Positions 1 through 8,901 of a stretch of DNA of 64,000 bases are shown one piece after another; position 1 is the stretch's first letter, and every line of letters starts with the position of its first letter. The DNA comes from Legionella fallonii LLAP-10 (GTDB taxonomy: Bacteria; Pseudomonadota; Gammaproteobacteria; Legionellales; Legionellaceae): contig NZ_LN614827.1 in NCBI RefSeq assembly GCF_000953135.1, forward strand, positions 897,001 to 961,000. Reading direction: 5' to 3'. The translations under genes were made by a program, and so were the position numbers. The notes under the pieces are model-generated. The model searched no databases. It worked only from the letters and a program-made list of their open reading frames with translations, and was not told where the DNA came from.

Positions 1-39
1 AGACTGCGAGAATGGCAAATGGGGCATAGAAATGATTAA
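1..39 (+). CDS. C-terminal end of an upstream LPS-locus gene (partial)
   Basis: A reading frame open from base 1 ends at TAA 37-39 with the tail RLREWQMGHRND. It overlaps the next gene's ATG at 32 by 8 bases, the same overlap style seen further along the operon. The product cannot be identified from 12 residues. In legionaminic acid loci the gene before the aminotransferase is often the sugar-nucleotide 4,6-dehydratase LegB, but that is an inference from context only. Confidence 0.4.
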   Translation, partial: RLREWQMGHRND

Positions 40-1177
40 GCAACTAATAAGTTTTTTACGTGACCAATATCAAACTGAAGATTTTATACCGCTACACGCA
101 CCACAGTTTATTGGTAACGAAAAAGCATACGTTTTGCATGCTATAGATTCTACATTTGTGTCTAGTGTTGGTGCTTATGTGGATCAATTTGAACGTGACG
201 TGGCTAAGTACACAGAAAGCCCCTGCGCTGTGGTTACTGTAAATGGTACCAGCGCTTTGCATTGCGCTTTGCTTCTTGCAGGTGTCAAAGCTCAAGATTA
301 TGTAATAACCCAACCTTTAACTTTCGTTGCAACATGTAATGCCATAGCCTATTGCAATGCGGAACCTATTTTTATTGATGTAGATAGAAACACTCTTGGG
401 TTATCGCCACAAGCCGTAGATGCTTGGTTAGATGAGTTTTCTTTTATTGATGAGCAAGGTTACTGCCGTCATAAACAGAACCATCGTATTATCAGAGCTT
501 GTGTTCCTATGCATACCTTTGGGCATCCTGTAGATCTTGATGGCTTACTTGATGTGTGTCGTAGATGGAATTTAAAAATGATCGAGGATGCTGCCGAATC
601 GCTTGGTAGTTTATATAAAGGGCGACACACTGGCACATTGGGGGAATTAGGAATATTAAGCTTTAATGGAAATAAAATTATCACCACCGGGGGTGGGGGA
701 ATGATTTTGACCAATCAAGAATTAGGACAAAAAGCGAAGCATCTTACGACTACGGCTAAAAAGCCTCATCCCTATGAGTACGTCCATGATGAAATAGGAT
801 ATAACTATAGAATGCCTAACATTAATGCCGCTATGGGGTGCGCTCAACTTGAGCAATTGGAATTCTTTATCGAAAAGAAACGTGAGTTGGCTAATAGCTA
901 TATTGATCTTTTCAAAAATTCGTCGATGCAATTTATTGTAGAACCGGCCTATTGTCGTAGTAACTACTGGTTGAATGCGGTGATTTGTGATGATCTAGGC
1001 CAACGTAATGAATTGTTACAACAGACTAATGATTGTGGTGTGATGACCAGGCCTATATGGCATTTAATGAATCAATTACCCATATATAAAAATGCACTTT
1101 GTGGGTCGCTCAGTCATGCAGAGTGGTTAGTCGACAGGGTCGTAAATCTTCCCAGTAGCGTGATAATTCGAGGCTAG
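32..1177 (+). CDS. legC: PLP-dependent sugar aminotransferase, LegC type
   Basis: A 381-residue DegT/DnrJ/EryC1-family aminotransferase. In legionaminic acid synthesis LegC converts the 4-keto sugar nucleotide into the 4-amino sugar, using glutamate as donor and PLP as cofactor in the cytoplasm. Family features are visible: the TVNGTSALHCAL segment that helps bind PLP phosphate, IEDAAESLGS with the aspartate near the pyridine ring, and LSFNGNKIITTGGGG, whose lysine is the expected Schiff-base residue (about residue 214). It is the first full gene of the locus; neuC starts 35 bases after its stop. Assignment to LegC rather than a related PseC or perosamine enzyme rests on the neuC-neuB context. 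Confidence 0.85.
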   Translation: MIKQLISFLRDQYQTEDFIPLHAPQFIGNEKAYVLHAIDSTFVSSVGAYVDQFERDVAKYTESPCAVVTVNGTSALHCALLLAGVKAQDYVITQPLTFVATCNAIAYCNAEPIFIDVDRNTLGLSPQAVDAWLDEFSFIDEQGYCRHKQNHRIIRACVPMHTFGHPVDLDGLLDVCRRWNLKMIEDAAESLGSLYKGRHTGTLGELGILSFNGNKIITTGGGGMILTNQELGQKAKHLTTTAKKPHPYEYVHDEIGYNYRMPNINAAMGCAQLEQLEFFIEKKRELANSYIDLFKNSSMQFIVEPAYCRSNYWLNAVICDDLGQRNELLQQTNDCGVMTRPIWHLMNQLPIYKNALCGSLSHAEWLVDRVVNLPSSVIIRG

Positions 1178-1212
1178 CGAATTGTCAGTAGCCCATTATT
1201 TGAGGAAAATTA

Positions 1213-2376
1213 ATGCGTAAAATTGCTGTGTTTACCGGAACTCGAGCTGAATATGGATTGCTATTCTGGTTGATGAAAGGAATCCAAAATGATCCTGAGT
1301 TAGAGTTGCAAATTATTGTAAGTGCCATGCATTTAGCACCGCAATTTGGTGAAACTTGGAAAGAAATCGAGGCCGATGGCTTTAAAATCGACGCTAAAGT
1401 GGAAATGTTGCTGGCATCAGATTCTGCTATTGGGGTAGTCAAATCAATGGGGCTTGCTTCTATTGGCTTTGCCGATAGTTTAGCTCGATTACAACCTGAT
1501 CTTTTAGTTATATTAGGCGACCGCTTTGAGGCTCTAGCAGCTGCGCAAACTGCATTGATTATGAAAATTCCTATTGCTCATTTGCATGGAGGGGAGTTGA
1601 CTCTAGGGGCTTATGATAATTCCATACGTCATGCTATTACTAAAATGTCTTGTTTGCACTTCACTGCGGCAGAAAGATATAGGCAACGTATTATTCAAAT
1701 GGGGGAAGACGGTAATCGAGTTTTTAATGTGGGGGCCGTGGGTTTAGAGCATGTAGTGCGTACAGAAAATTATTCTCTGCAAGCCTTAGCGGCCAACTTG
1801 AATATTCCATTATGCCGACCTTATGTTCTTGTGACCTATCACCCAGAAACGTTAAGTCATGAAGTGGAGGGGAGTTCATTTGAGCTGTTATTAAAAGCGC
1901 TTGATGAGATGAGGGATTATCAAGTGTTATTTACTTATCCCAATGCGGATAATGGCGGCCATGCCATCATTCAACAAATACAACAATATTGTAAGATCAA
2001 TGCTCACCGGGCATTTGCAGCGATATCTTTGGGTTCTAAACGTTATTTAAGCGCAGTGGCCCACGCTGAGGCAGTTATTGGGAACTCATCTAGTGGGGTA
2101 ATTGAAGTTCCTGCTTTTGGAATCCCTACAGTAAATATTGGTAACAGACAGGAGGGCCGTTTAGCTGCGGACTCAGTGATTCATTGCCCAGCAGATTACA
2201 ATGAAATTAAAAAAGCCATTAGTAAGGCTGTATCTGTTGATTTTAAAGCACAATGCAAGAATGTAATTAATCCTTATGGCGATGGGTGGGTATCTGAGCG
2301 TATTATACCTGTTCTTAAAACACATCGCTTATCTGTTGCGAAGCGTTTTTACGATTTGGATTTTAGCTATGAATAA
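1213..2376 (+). CDS. neuC: UDP/GDP-N,N'-diacetylbacillosamine 2-epimerase (hydrolysing)
   Basis: A 387-residue NeuC/LegG-type hydrolysing epimerase with a GT-B-like fold. It converts the nucleotide-linked diamino sugar to free 2,4-diacetamido-trideoxymannose with release of the nucleotide. Visible family motifs are TGTRAEYGLL at the N-terminus, LGDRFEALAAA, LHGGELTLGAYDN, TYHPETL and the GNSSSGVIEVPAFG substrate/nucleotide loop near residue 300. An ATG at 1213 follows TGAGGAAAATTA, a plausible ribosome binding site. Its last 8 bases overlap the neuB start, so the two are probably translationally coupled. Confidence 0.9.
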   Translation: MRKIAVFTGTRAEYGLLFWLMKGIQNDPELELQIIVSAMHLAPQFGETWKEIEADGFKIDAKVEMLLASDSAIGVVKSMGLASIGFADSLARLQPDLLVILGDRFEALAAAQTALIMKIPIAHLHGGELTLGAYDNSIRHAITKMSCLHFTAAERYRQRIIQMGEDGNRVFNVGAVGLEHVVRTENYSLQALAANLNIPLCRPYVLVTYHPETLSHEVEGSSFELLLKALDEMRDYQVLFTYPNADNGGHAIIQQIQQYCKINAHRAFAAISLGSKRYLSAVAHAEAVIGNSSSGVIEVPAFGIPTVNIGNRQEGRLAADSVIHCPADYNEIKKAISKAVSVDFKAQCKNVINPYGDGWVSERIIPVLKTHRLSVAKRFYDLDFSYE

Positions 2377-3448
2377 ATTAAAAGATTCTGTTTATTTTAT
2401 TGCCGAAGCAGGCGTTAATCATAATGGCAATAAAGATTTGGCCTTAAAGTTAATCGATGCTGCCGTAGAGGCTGGCGCAGATGCTGTAAAGTTTCAGACC
2501 TTCAAAGCAAGTAAGTTAGCGAGTCAATCTGTAGCAAAAGCTAAATATCAAAAAGCCAATACAGATGCAGATGAGAGTCAATTAGATATGTTAATCAAGC
2601 TGGAACTTCCAGAGGATTGGCATTTTGAATTGCAAGAACATGCACAAAAAAGAGGAATAGAATTTTTATCGACGGCTTTCGATGAGACAAGTTTGCACTT
2701 GTTACAAACTTTAAATTTGCCCTGCTATAAAGTTCCTTCGGGTGAGTTAACTAATGCTCCTTTGTTATGGCGATTTGCTAAAATAGGAAAGCCGCTCATT
2801 ATATCTACAGGTATGGCCACTATGGCTGAAGTAGAGGAAGGCTTGGCTATTGTAACTCATGCGTTACACTCTTCTAAAGAACCTTGCGGAATGGATGAAG
2901 TATGGCAGCTGTGGAGCAAGCAAGAAGCGCGTGAACGGCTAAAAGAGTGTGTGACTCTACTTCATTGTACTTCACAGTATCCAACTCCGTGGCATGAAGT
3001 GAATTTGAAAGCAATGAATACTTTATCTGCCGCTTTTGGTCTTGAGGTGGGTTATTCAGATCATACCGAGGGTACGGTGATTCCTCTCGCCGCGGTAGCT
3101 CTAGGGGCAAAAATTATAGAAAAGCATTTTACTTTGGATAAAACACTACCTGGACCAGATCACAAAGCTTCTATTGAAGTAGACGAGTTAAAAAAATTAA
3201 TTAGTGAAATTCGTGCCTTGGAGCTGGCTTTAGGCAATGGAGTTAAAGCTCCGCAACCCAGCGAGTGGGACACAAGACGTGTAGCAAGACAAGCAATAGT
3301 TGTTGCTAATAGCCTACCTGAGGGAAAAGTTATTGAGCGGAATGATCTGACAACGGCTCGCACAGGAGAGGGATTAGCTCCTAAATTAATATGGGAATTA
3401 GTAGGATCAATCAGTAAAAAAGCTTATGAGCCAGGAGATGTTTTTTAA
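2369..3448 (+). CDS. neuB: N,N'-diacetyllegionaminate synthase
   Basis: A NeuB-family synthase of 359 residues that condenses the free diacetamido-trideoxymannose with phosphoenolpyruvate to give legionaminic acid. The N-terminal TIM barrel begins YFIAEAGVNHNG and includes ADAVKFQTF and YSDHTEG; the C-terminal SAF/antifreeze-like domain is seen at TARTGEGLAP and EPGDVF. I place the start at ATG 2369, because residues encoded upstream (2276-2368) are absent from the family and lie inside neuC. It overlaps neuC by 8 bases and its TAA shares one base with the next ATG (TAATG). Confidence 0.92.
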   Translation: MNKLKDSVYFIAEAGVNHNGNKDLALKLIDAAVEAGADAVKFQTFKASKLASQSVAKAKYQKANTDADESQLDMLIKLELPEDWHFELQEHAQKRGIEFLSTAFDETSLHLLQTLNLPCYKVPSGELTNAPLLWRFAKIGKPLIISTGMATMAEVEEGLAIVTHALHSSKEPCGMDEVWQLWSKQEARERLKECVTLLHCTSQYPTPWHEVNLKAMNTLSAAFGLEVGYSDHTEGTVIPLAAVALGAKIIEKHFTLDKTLPGPDHKASIEVDELKKLISEIRALELALGNGVKAPQPSEWDTRRVARQAIVVANSLPEGKVIERNDLTTARTGEGLAPKLIWELVGSISKKAYEPGDVF

Positions 3449-4131
3449 TGACGAATACACAACAATCACCAGTAAAACCTTTAATATTATTGGGCGCAGG
3501 TGGTCATGCAAAGGTCTTATTTTCTTTAATTCGGTCGCTCAAATTACCCGTATTAGGTATTTGTGCCCCTGAGTTAGTAAAGAATGATATTAAAAGTTGG
3601 CGTGGTCTTGACGTATTAGGTAATGGTGATGATTTAAAAGAGTATAGCCCTGAAGAGGTTGATTTGGTTAATTGTGTAGGGCAACGGGTTGATAATGATA
3701 ATCGGCGCCTGGTCTTTGAGCGGTTTGTCGCTCAAAATTATTACTTTCCTGTATTGATTCATCCGAATGCTTGGGTTGACTCTTTTGCTGTTTTGGAAGA
3801 GGGGGTGCAAGTGATGGCTGGTGTTGTAATCCAACCTGATGCTCGTATAGGAAAAAATGCAATCATTAATAGTCAATCAAGCATCGATCATGATTGCATT
3901 ATTGGAGAGCATGTGCACATAGCTCCTGGCGCCGTTCTTTGTGGCACAGTAACCGTGGCTAAAGGTTCTTTTATTGCGACAGGGGCTCGTATCGCTCCTG
4001 GCATAAAAATAGGGGAATCAGCCATTATTGGGGCTGGGGTATCCGTAGTACGTGATGTAAAACCAAAATCACTTGTGTTGCCTGCGGCCGTGCGGTATAT
4101 AGACTCAGACACTGATTTTGGCGAGAAATAA
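3448..4131 (+). CDS. Sialic-acid-type O/N-acetyltransferase, NeuD/PglD/LegH-like
   Basis: A 227-residue NeuD-family acyltransferase. The N-terminal Rossmann-like part reads ILLGAGGHAKVLFSLI. The C-terminal half from about residue 100 has hexapeptide repeats of the left-handed beta helix (for example IGKNAIINSQSSIDHDCIIG and IIGAGVSVVRDV). The histidine in SIDHDC matches the catalytic base of PglD-like enzymes. In this operon it most likely performs LegH-type N-acetylation of the 4-amino sugar, though a later O-acetylation role is also possible. It is coupled to both neighbours by TAATG stop-start overlaps. Confidence 0.85.
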   Translation: MTNTQQSPVKPLILLGAGGHAKVLFSLIRSLKLPVLGICAPELVKNDIKSWRGLDVLGNGDDLKEYSPEEVDLVNCVGQRVDNDNRRLVFERFVAQNYYFPVLIHPNAWVDSFAVLEEGVQVMAGVVIQPDARIGKNAIINSQSSIDHDCIIGEHVHIAPGAVLCGTVTVAKGSFIATGARIAPGIKIGESAIIGAGVSVVRDVKPKSLVLPAAVRYIDSDTDFGEK

Positions 4132-5183
4132 TGAAGAACTGGGAGACATTATTAATAAGTCCTCTGACCCCAATAAGCGATGCGATAGTGGTCCTCGATA
4201 ATGGAGGGCAAAGGATTACTTTAGTTGTTGATGAACAAGGAATTTTATTAGGCACGGTCACTGATGGTGACGTACGCAGGGCTTTAATCAAACAGTTACC
4301 ACTAGATTTGCCAGTAAAAAAGATGATGTGTGATACTCCCAGGACAGCAAAGGCAGATTGGAGTAGGGAGCTTATTCTAGCAACAATGCAGGAGCATAAT
4401 TTGTTACAGATTCCTATTGTTGACGCTAATAATAAAATGGTTGGGTTAGAGACACTCCATGATCTCTTAAGACAGCGGCATAAAGATAATCCAGTATTTT
4501 TGATTGCGGGGGGATTTGGTACTCGTCTTCATCCTTTGACTCAAGAATGCCCTAAACCTTTATTGAAGATAGGTTCAAAGCCCATTTTGGAATTGATTTT
4601 AGAGCGCTTCATCGAAGCAGGATTCCATCGTTTTTTTATCTCAACCCATTTTATGCCAGAAATGATAAATAAATATTTCGGCGATGGTAGTCGTTGGGGT
4701 GTTAGCATACAATATGTACATGAAGAACAGCCACTTGGTACCGCTGGAGCCTTAGGCTTATTACCTCATGATGAAATTGACCTGCCTATTTTAATGATGA
4801 ATGGCGATTTGTTGACTGCTTTAAATTTTCATAATTTATTAGACTTTCATGAGCAACATCAGGGAATAGCTACTGTTTGTGTTAGGAAGTACGAACATCG
4901 AGTGCCGTTTGGTGTTTTGAATTTTCAAGGACATCAGGTCACATCAATAGTTGAAAAGCCCATATACCACTCATTCATCAACGCTGGAATTTATTTACTG
5001 TCTCCCGAGTTTGCTCGAAGTGTTAGTCCAGATGTTCGCATTGATATGCCTGATTTATTAACGCAACATATTGAGACAGGGAAAATAATAAATATGTTTC
5101 CTATCCATGAATATTGGTTAGATATTGGCAGAATGGACGACTTTGAGAAAGCCCAAGATGAAGTTAGCTTATTGGGATTATAG
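4131..5183 (+). CDS. ptmE: CBS-domain nucleotidyltransferase, PtmE-like
   Basis: A 350-residue protein with two CBS motifs in the first 120 residues, followed by a sugar-phosphate nucleotidyltransferase domain with the signature LIAGGFGTRLHPLT and the PKPLLKIGSKP lysine motif. This arrangement is that of Campylobacter PtmE, which makes GDP-glucosamine for the GDP-linked legionaminic acid route. A Legionella equivalent would point to GDP- rather than UDP-linked intermediates. MNGDLL is the metal-binding segment of the transferase. It begins inside the TAATG overlap with the acetyltransferase gene. Confidence 0.83.
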   Translation: MKNWETLLISPLTPISDAIVVLDNGGQRITLVVDEQGILLGTVTDGDVRRALIKQLPLDLPVKKMMCDTPRTAKADWSRELILATMQEHNLLQIPIVDANNKMVGLETLHDLLRQRHKDNPVFLIAGGFGTRLHPLTQECPKPLLKIGSKPILELILERFIEAGFHRFFISTHFMPEMINKYFGDGSRWGVSIQYVHEEQPLGTAGALGLLPHDEIDLPILMMNGDLLTALNFHNLLDFHEQHQGIATVCVRKYEHRVPFGVLNFQGHQVTSIVEKPIYHSFINAGIYLLSPEFARSVSPDVRIDMPDLLTQHIETGKIINMFPIHEYWLDIGRMDDFEKAQDEVSLLGL

Positions 5184-5209
5184 TTGTATAAACTATGGAG
5201 TTGTTTAGC

Positions 5210-6406
5210 ATGAATGTTATGAATAATGCTAAAAGTAAAAAGTCCTTACTTCTTTATTTAATTATTTCTTTATCATTTCTGCTGTTTGTTGGTCAAAACA
5301 TAATCATAGAGCGAGGGTCAATTGCTTATTGGTTATTTCTTTTCCCAATGTTGTTACTATTAGTTAACACGCGAGAAATAGTATCCAACATTTGCCTCAA
5401 GACCTGGCCAATTTTACTGATGTTAGTTTTGGTTGTATTTTGGGGGTTCTGCATAGGGGAACCCCAAATACCTTTGCGAATCGCTATTTTATTGTTAATG
5501 ATTTCTTGGTTGCAACTCAATGATGCTCAAATTAAGACCAAGACCTTATCTTATATCTATATCGCTACGATTTTAATTTCCATTTTAATGGGAGTTACCT
5601 TCGAGAACTTTAATCAATGGGGAGTGATTCCGGGTACCAGCTCAAGCGTGGTGGGTAATGTCTGGCGAGTTTCATTTCTGCCTAATATTGTGAATACTGC
5701 TTTTTTTTCTCTGTTTATATTTATCGTTTGTACTAAAGATTTAAAGACCTGTCGTGACAACAAATTTGCCATAGGCTTGTCCCTTTATTTTATTGTTTTT
5801 TCATTTGTGCGAAGCGCGCTGATCTCTTTAGCGATTTATCTTTTTCTACATGTATTGTTTTCTATGATCAGAAGCAAGAGGCTAGTGTTTTTATTGTCCA
5901 TTATTGCGGTTATTGCTTCGAATTTATTGGTTGCTTATTCGTTAGAAATTCTCCAGGCCATTCAGTCATGGCCATTAGTCGATAGAGTTCTATTAAGAGG
6001 TGAACATAATCTAACGGCTAGGGAAATGTATGTACAATTGTATCGACCTTGGCAATGGAAAGAGCAATGGAGTATATTTATGCATAGCCCTCACTGGATG
6101 GGAGAGGGGCTCTATGATTTTAATATGATGAGCACTTCAGACCTAGGCAAATCTGTTTATAAAAGTGACGCAGAGTCATTATTGATAGGCATGTTAGCTC
6201 GATACGGCCTTCCTGCTTTGTTATTTTATGGCTTTTTATTATTCCAGAATTATAAAAATGCCCTACAGTCAGACCAATGGGCTTGCGCTGTATTTCCAGC
6301 AATTATTTTTATTTGTATGAATTACGGGACTATATTTCATCCTGCTAATGCTTTATTTGTGATGTATTTTTTATTACTTTTAGGGGGTAAGAAAACCTTT
6401 ATTTAA
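5210..6406 (+). CDS. Polytopic membrane protein, O-antigen polymerase/ligase-like
   Basis: About 398 residues, mostly hydrophobic, with roughly ten membrane segments and a larger soluble loop near residues 250-320 (from LLRGEHNLTAREMYVQLYRP). This pattern and the locus fit Wzy polymerase or WaaL/Wzy_C ligase proteins, which act on undecaprenyl-linked O-antigen at the periplasmic face. Sequence identity in these families is low, so polymerase and ligase cannot be told apart here. I chose ATG 5210 over the ATG at 5195 because GGAG lies nine bases upstream of 5210 and nothing comparable precedes 5195. Confidence 0.65.
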   Translation: MNVMNNAKSKKSLLLYLIISLSFLLFVGQNIIIERGSIAYWLFLFPMLLLLVNTREIVSNICLKTWPILLMLVLVVFWGFCIGEPQIPLRIAILLLMISWLQLNDAQIKTKTLSYIYIATILISILMGVTFENFNQWGVIPGTSSSVVGNVWRVSFLPNIVNTAFFSLFIFIVCTKDLKTCRDNKFAIGLSLYFIVFSFVRSALISLAIYLFLHVLFSMIRSKRLVFLLSIIAVIASNLLVAYSLEILQAIQSWPLVDRVLLRGEHNLTAREMYVQLYRPWQWKEQWSIFMHSPHWMGEGLYDFNMMSTSDLGKSVYKSDAESLLIGMLARYGLPALLFYGFLLFQNYKNALQSDQWACAVFPAIIFICMNYGTIFHPANALFVMYFLLLLGGKKTFI

Positions 6407-6504
6407 GGTTTAGTTTAACTCTTAGAATACATGATGTACGCTCAATGGAGGCAACTTAGCCTGGGTGCTTAGAATAACAAAGAATGGAAACTAGGATTTT
6501 ATTA

Positions 6505-7188
6505 ATGATAAATGAGCAGAAAATATTAGCCATTATCCCTGCACGAGGAGGTTCTAAAGGACTTCCGGGGAAAAATATTTATACCTTTGGTGGCAAGCCA
6601 TTGATTGCTTGGACTATTGAGGCGGCAAAGGCTTCTTTGTACATCGATAGACTTATCTTGTCATCTGATGATGAGGATATTATTAATGTAGCAAAGTCTT
6701 ATGAATGTGAGGTCCCATTCACGCGTGATCCTCAACTCGCTCTTGATGATACGCCTAGCATCGATGTGGTTATTGATGCAATTAATCGTTGCCCAGGTTA
6801 TGACTGGATCTTACTGTTGCAACCAACATCGCCATTACGAGTAGCTCATGACATCGATGAGGCTATTCGTTGTTGTATGGAACAAGAGGCGGATGCTTGT
6901 GTGTCTGTCAGCGAGGTGAAGCAGTCACCTTATTGGATGTATACCCTGAGCGACTCACGGACACTGAAACCAGTCATATCGTCCCCTATCCCTGCTAGAC
7001 GACAAGATCTGCCTCCGTGTTACACACTGAATGGGGCTATTTATTTAGCTAAAATAAATAGTCTACTCCAGTCTAAAACGTTTATCTTAGCCAAAACCGT
7101 TCCTTATTTACTGCCAGAAGAAAGAGCCATTGATATCGATACTTTAGATGATATTTTACTAGCAGAAAGTTTATTAAACTCGCTTTAA
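6505..7188 (+). CDS. neuA: CMP-legionaminic acid synthetase (NeuA/LegF type)
   Basis: A cytidylyltransferase of 227 residues that activates legionaminic acid with CTP. The signature IPARGGSKGLPGKN near the start binds CTP, and LLLQPTSPLR and the late IDIDTLDDILLAE segment with metal-binding aspartates are also present. I prefer ATG 6505 (MINEQKILAII), since family proteins begin just before the P-loop-like motif and AGGA sits eight bases upstream; an in-frame ATG at 6484 would add seven residues. A 98-base gap separates it from the polymerase-like gene. Confidence 0.9.
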   Translation: MINEQKILAIIPARGGSKGLPGKNIYTFGGKPLIAWTIEAAKASLYIDRLILSSDDEDIINVAKSYECEVPFTRDPQLALDDTPSIDVVIDAINRCPGYDWILLLQPTSPLRVAHDIDEAIRCCMEQEADACVSVSEVKQSPYWMYTLSDSRTLKPVISSPIPARRQDLPPCYTLNGAIYLAKINSLLQSKTFILAKTVPYLLPEERAIDIDTLDDILLAESLLNSL

Positions 7189-7358
7189 GACACGAAAATT
7201 TTAATTGGTGCACTGTTCAATCACCATGACGAGAATGATTACTTTAAGATTATTTTAAATCGGTGCTACAATCGGCCTTTTTTAAACAAGTATTTGATTG
7301 AAAATAGCTATAGATAATTCAATTAAGAAATTTGTAATGAGGCCAGGAGTCTTCGCTC

Positions 7359-8888
7359 ATGCATCGCGATCTATCTTTAGAGAAAATTAATTCCGCTTTT
7401 GATAAAGTAGAACAAGAGATTGCTGTTTCCTCTTGGGAGATAGATGGGTTAAAGATATGGCCATTGATTAGAAATAATCATTGGCTTTATTTGCTATCAC
7501 AAAAAGTGTTTGATCCTAATAATCAAATTGCACTAAATAATAAGCCAACACGGCAATTAAAAAAAATTTTATTAGCAGGCCGGTCTTTAGTGCGCGCTAG
7601 ACAAATTGATAAAGGGAAAAATGATAGGTTAAGAAAGACCGATCTTTTAATCGCGGTAACTTCCTCTACTCGTTTTTTTAAAATTGATGGGGCATGGTAT
7701 ACCCCTTACTCTGACTCTTTGATTAAGCATTTTCGTGAAGAAAATATAGACTCTCTGGTATTAGAGTTTGCCAGCGATGGTCGGTGTTTGCTTCCACGCT
7801 TTGCCCCATCAGTCTTCCTACAAAATCAATCCTATTATTTGTCTATTCTGGCAAGACTAAGAGGAAAACTCAACTTTCCTGCATTAAATGAACAAATTGC
7901 GGGTTGGGATGATTTTTTGGCAATTATTGATAAAGAATTAGGAGCCGATTGTCGTCCAGATATTAATACAGTACGTACTAAAGCACGGCAAATTCTTCTT
8001 CATGAGCAATGGTTTAAAAAAATACTAAAAATTACTCAACCTAAAGTGGCTATAGTGGGGTTTTCCTATTGTTCTGCCGATGCCATGGGGCTTATAAGAG
8101 CCTGCCGTCAGTTAGGTATTTTGACTATAGAAATTCAACATGGGGTTCAGGGCAACGAGCACATAGCTTATCGTCGTTGGGCAAAGTTGCCTGAGCAAGG
8201 CTACGATACCTTGCCTGAAATATTTTGGACCTGGGGAGAAGACGAAAAAAGGAATATTGATTCTTGGGCAAATAGCCGGCCTAAAGCGCATAGAGCTCTA
8301 GTCGGAGGGAATCCTTGTTTACATATTTATGATCAAAAGGGTTCCGCTGATAAAACATTACTAAAGAAGAGAGTGGGGGGGGCTTTAAATGTGTTATTTA
8401 CGGCGCAAGCCTTTGATCGTTTGCCTGAGTTCTTTATAGAGGCAGTTCGTCAGACTCCTGACTGGACGTGGTGGATTCGACTGCATCCACAGTATGGGAC
8501 TGTGAAAGAACCATTACGAAAACAGTTAGTTGCCAATAATCTATCTAATGCCATTATAAGCACATCCAGTGACCTTCCTCTGATTAGATTATTGGAACAA
8601 TGCGATGTTCATGTAACAGAGTTTTCAAGTAGTGTTTTAGAGGCTAAAACTTGTGGTGTTGCCTCAGTAGTGATACATCCTTCTGGCGTTAATATATTTA
8701 AAGAGTTAATCGCTTCCGAACATGTCGTGTATGCAAAGTCTGCTGAATTATTGATTTCCGCTATAAAAATGCAAGAAAAAAAGAAAATTCATGGGATTAG
8801 TCTAGAGGATGGCTCATGCTTTTTTCCTGATATAATGAATGAAATAAAAAAACGCACTCATTCAGCGGTAGAAGCAGTAATAACGTAA
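7359..8888 (+). CDS. Putative GT-B-like glycosyltransferase/capsule-type protein
   Basis: A 509-residue soluble protein I cannot assign to a named enzyme. The middle and C-terminal parts resemble surface-polysaccharide transferases of the GT-B or CDP-glycerol transferase kind: IEIQHGVQGNEH near residue 263, FWTWGEDEKRNI, LHPQYGTVKEP, and VTEFSSSVLEAKTCGV near residue 425 resembling the donor-binding loop. GGAG lies upstream of ATG 7359. Its place between neuA and the AsnB-type gene suggests it builds or modifies the O-chain. The residues after 480 are lysine-rich and unremarkable. Confidence 0.6.
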   Translation: MHRDLSLEKINSAFDKVEQEIAVSSWEIDGLKIWPLIRNNHWLYLLSQKVFDPNNQIALNNKPTRQLKKILLAGRSLVRARQIDKGKNDRLRKTDLLIAVTSSTRFFKIDGAWYTPYSDSLIKHFREENIDSLVLEFASDGRCLLPRFAPSVFLQNQSYYLSILARLRGKLNFPALNEQIAGWDDFLAIIDKELGADCRPDINTVRTKARQILLHEQWFKKILKITQPKVAIVGFSYCSADAMGLIRACRQLGILTIEIQHGVQGNEHIAYRRWAKLPEQGYDTLPEIFWTWGEDEKRNIDSWANSRPKAHRALVGGNPCLHIYDQKGSADKTLLKKRVGGALNVLFTAQAFDRLPEFFIEAVRQTPDWTWWIRLHPQYGTVKEPLRKQLVANNLSNAIISTSSDLPLIRLLEQCDVHVTEFSSSVLEAKTCGVASVVIHPSGVNIFKELIASEHVVYAKSAELLISAIKMQEKKKIHGISLEDGSCFFPDIMNEIKKRTHSAVEAVIT

Positions 8889-8901
8889 GGAATATAAGAA
8901 T

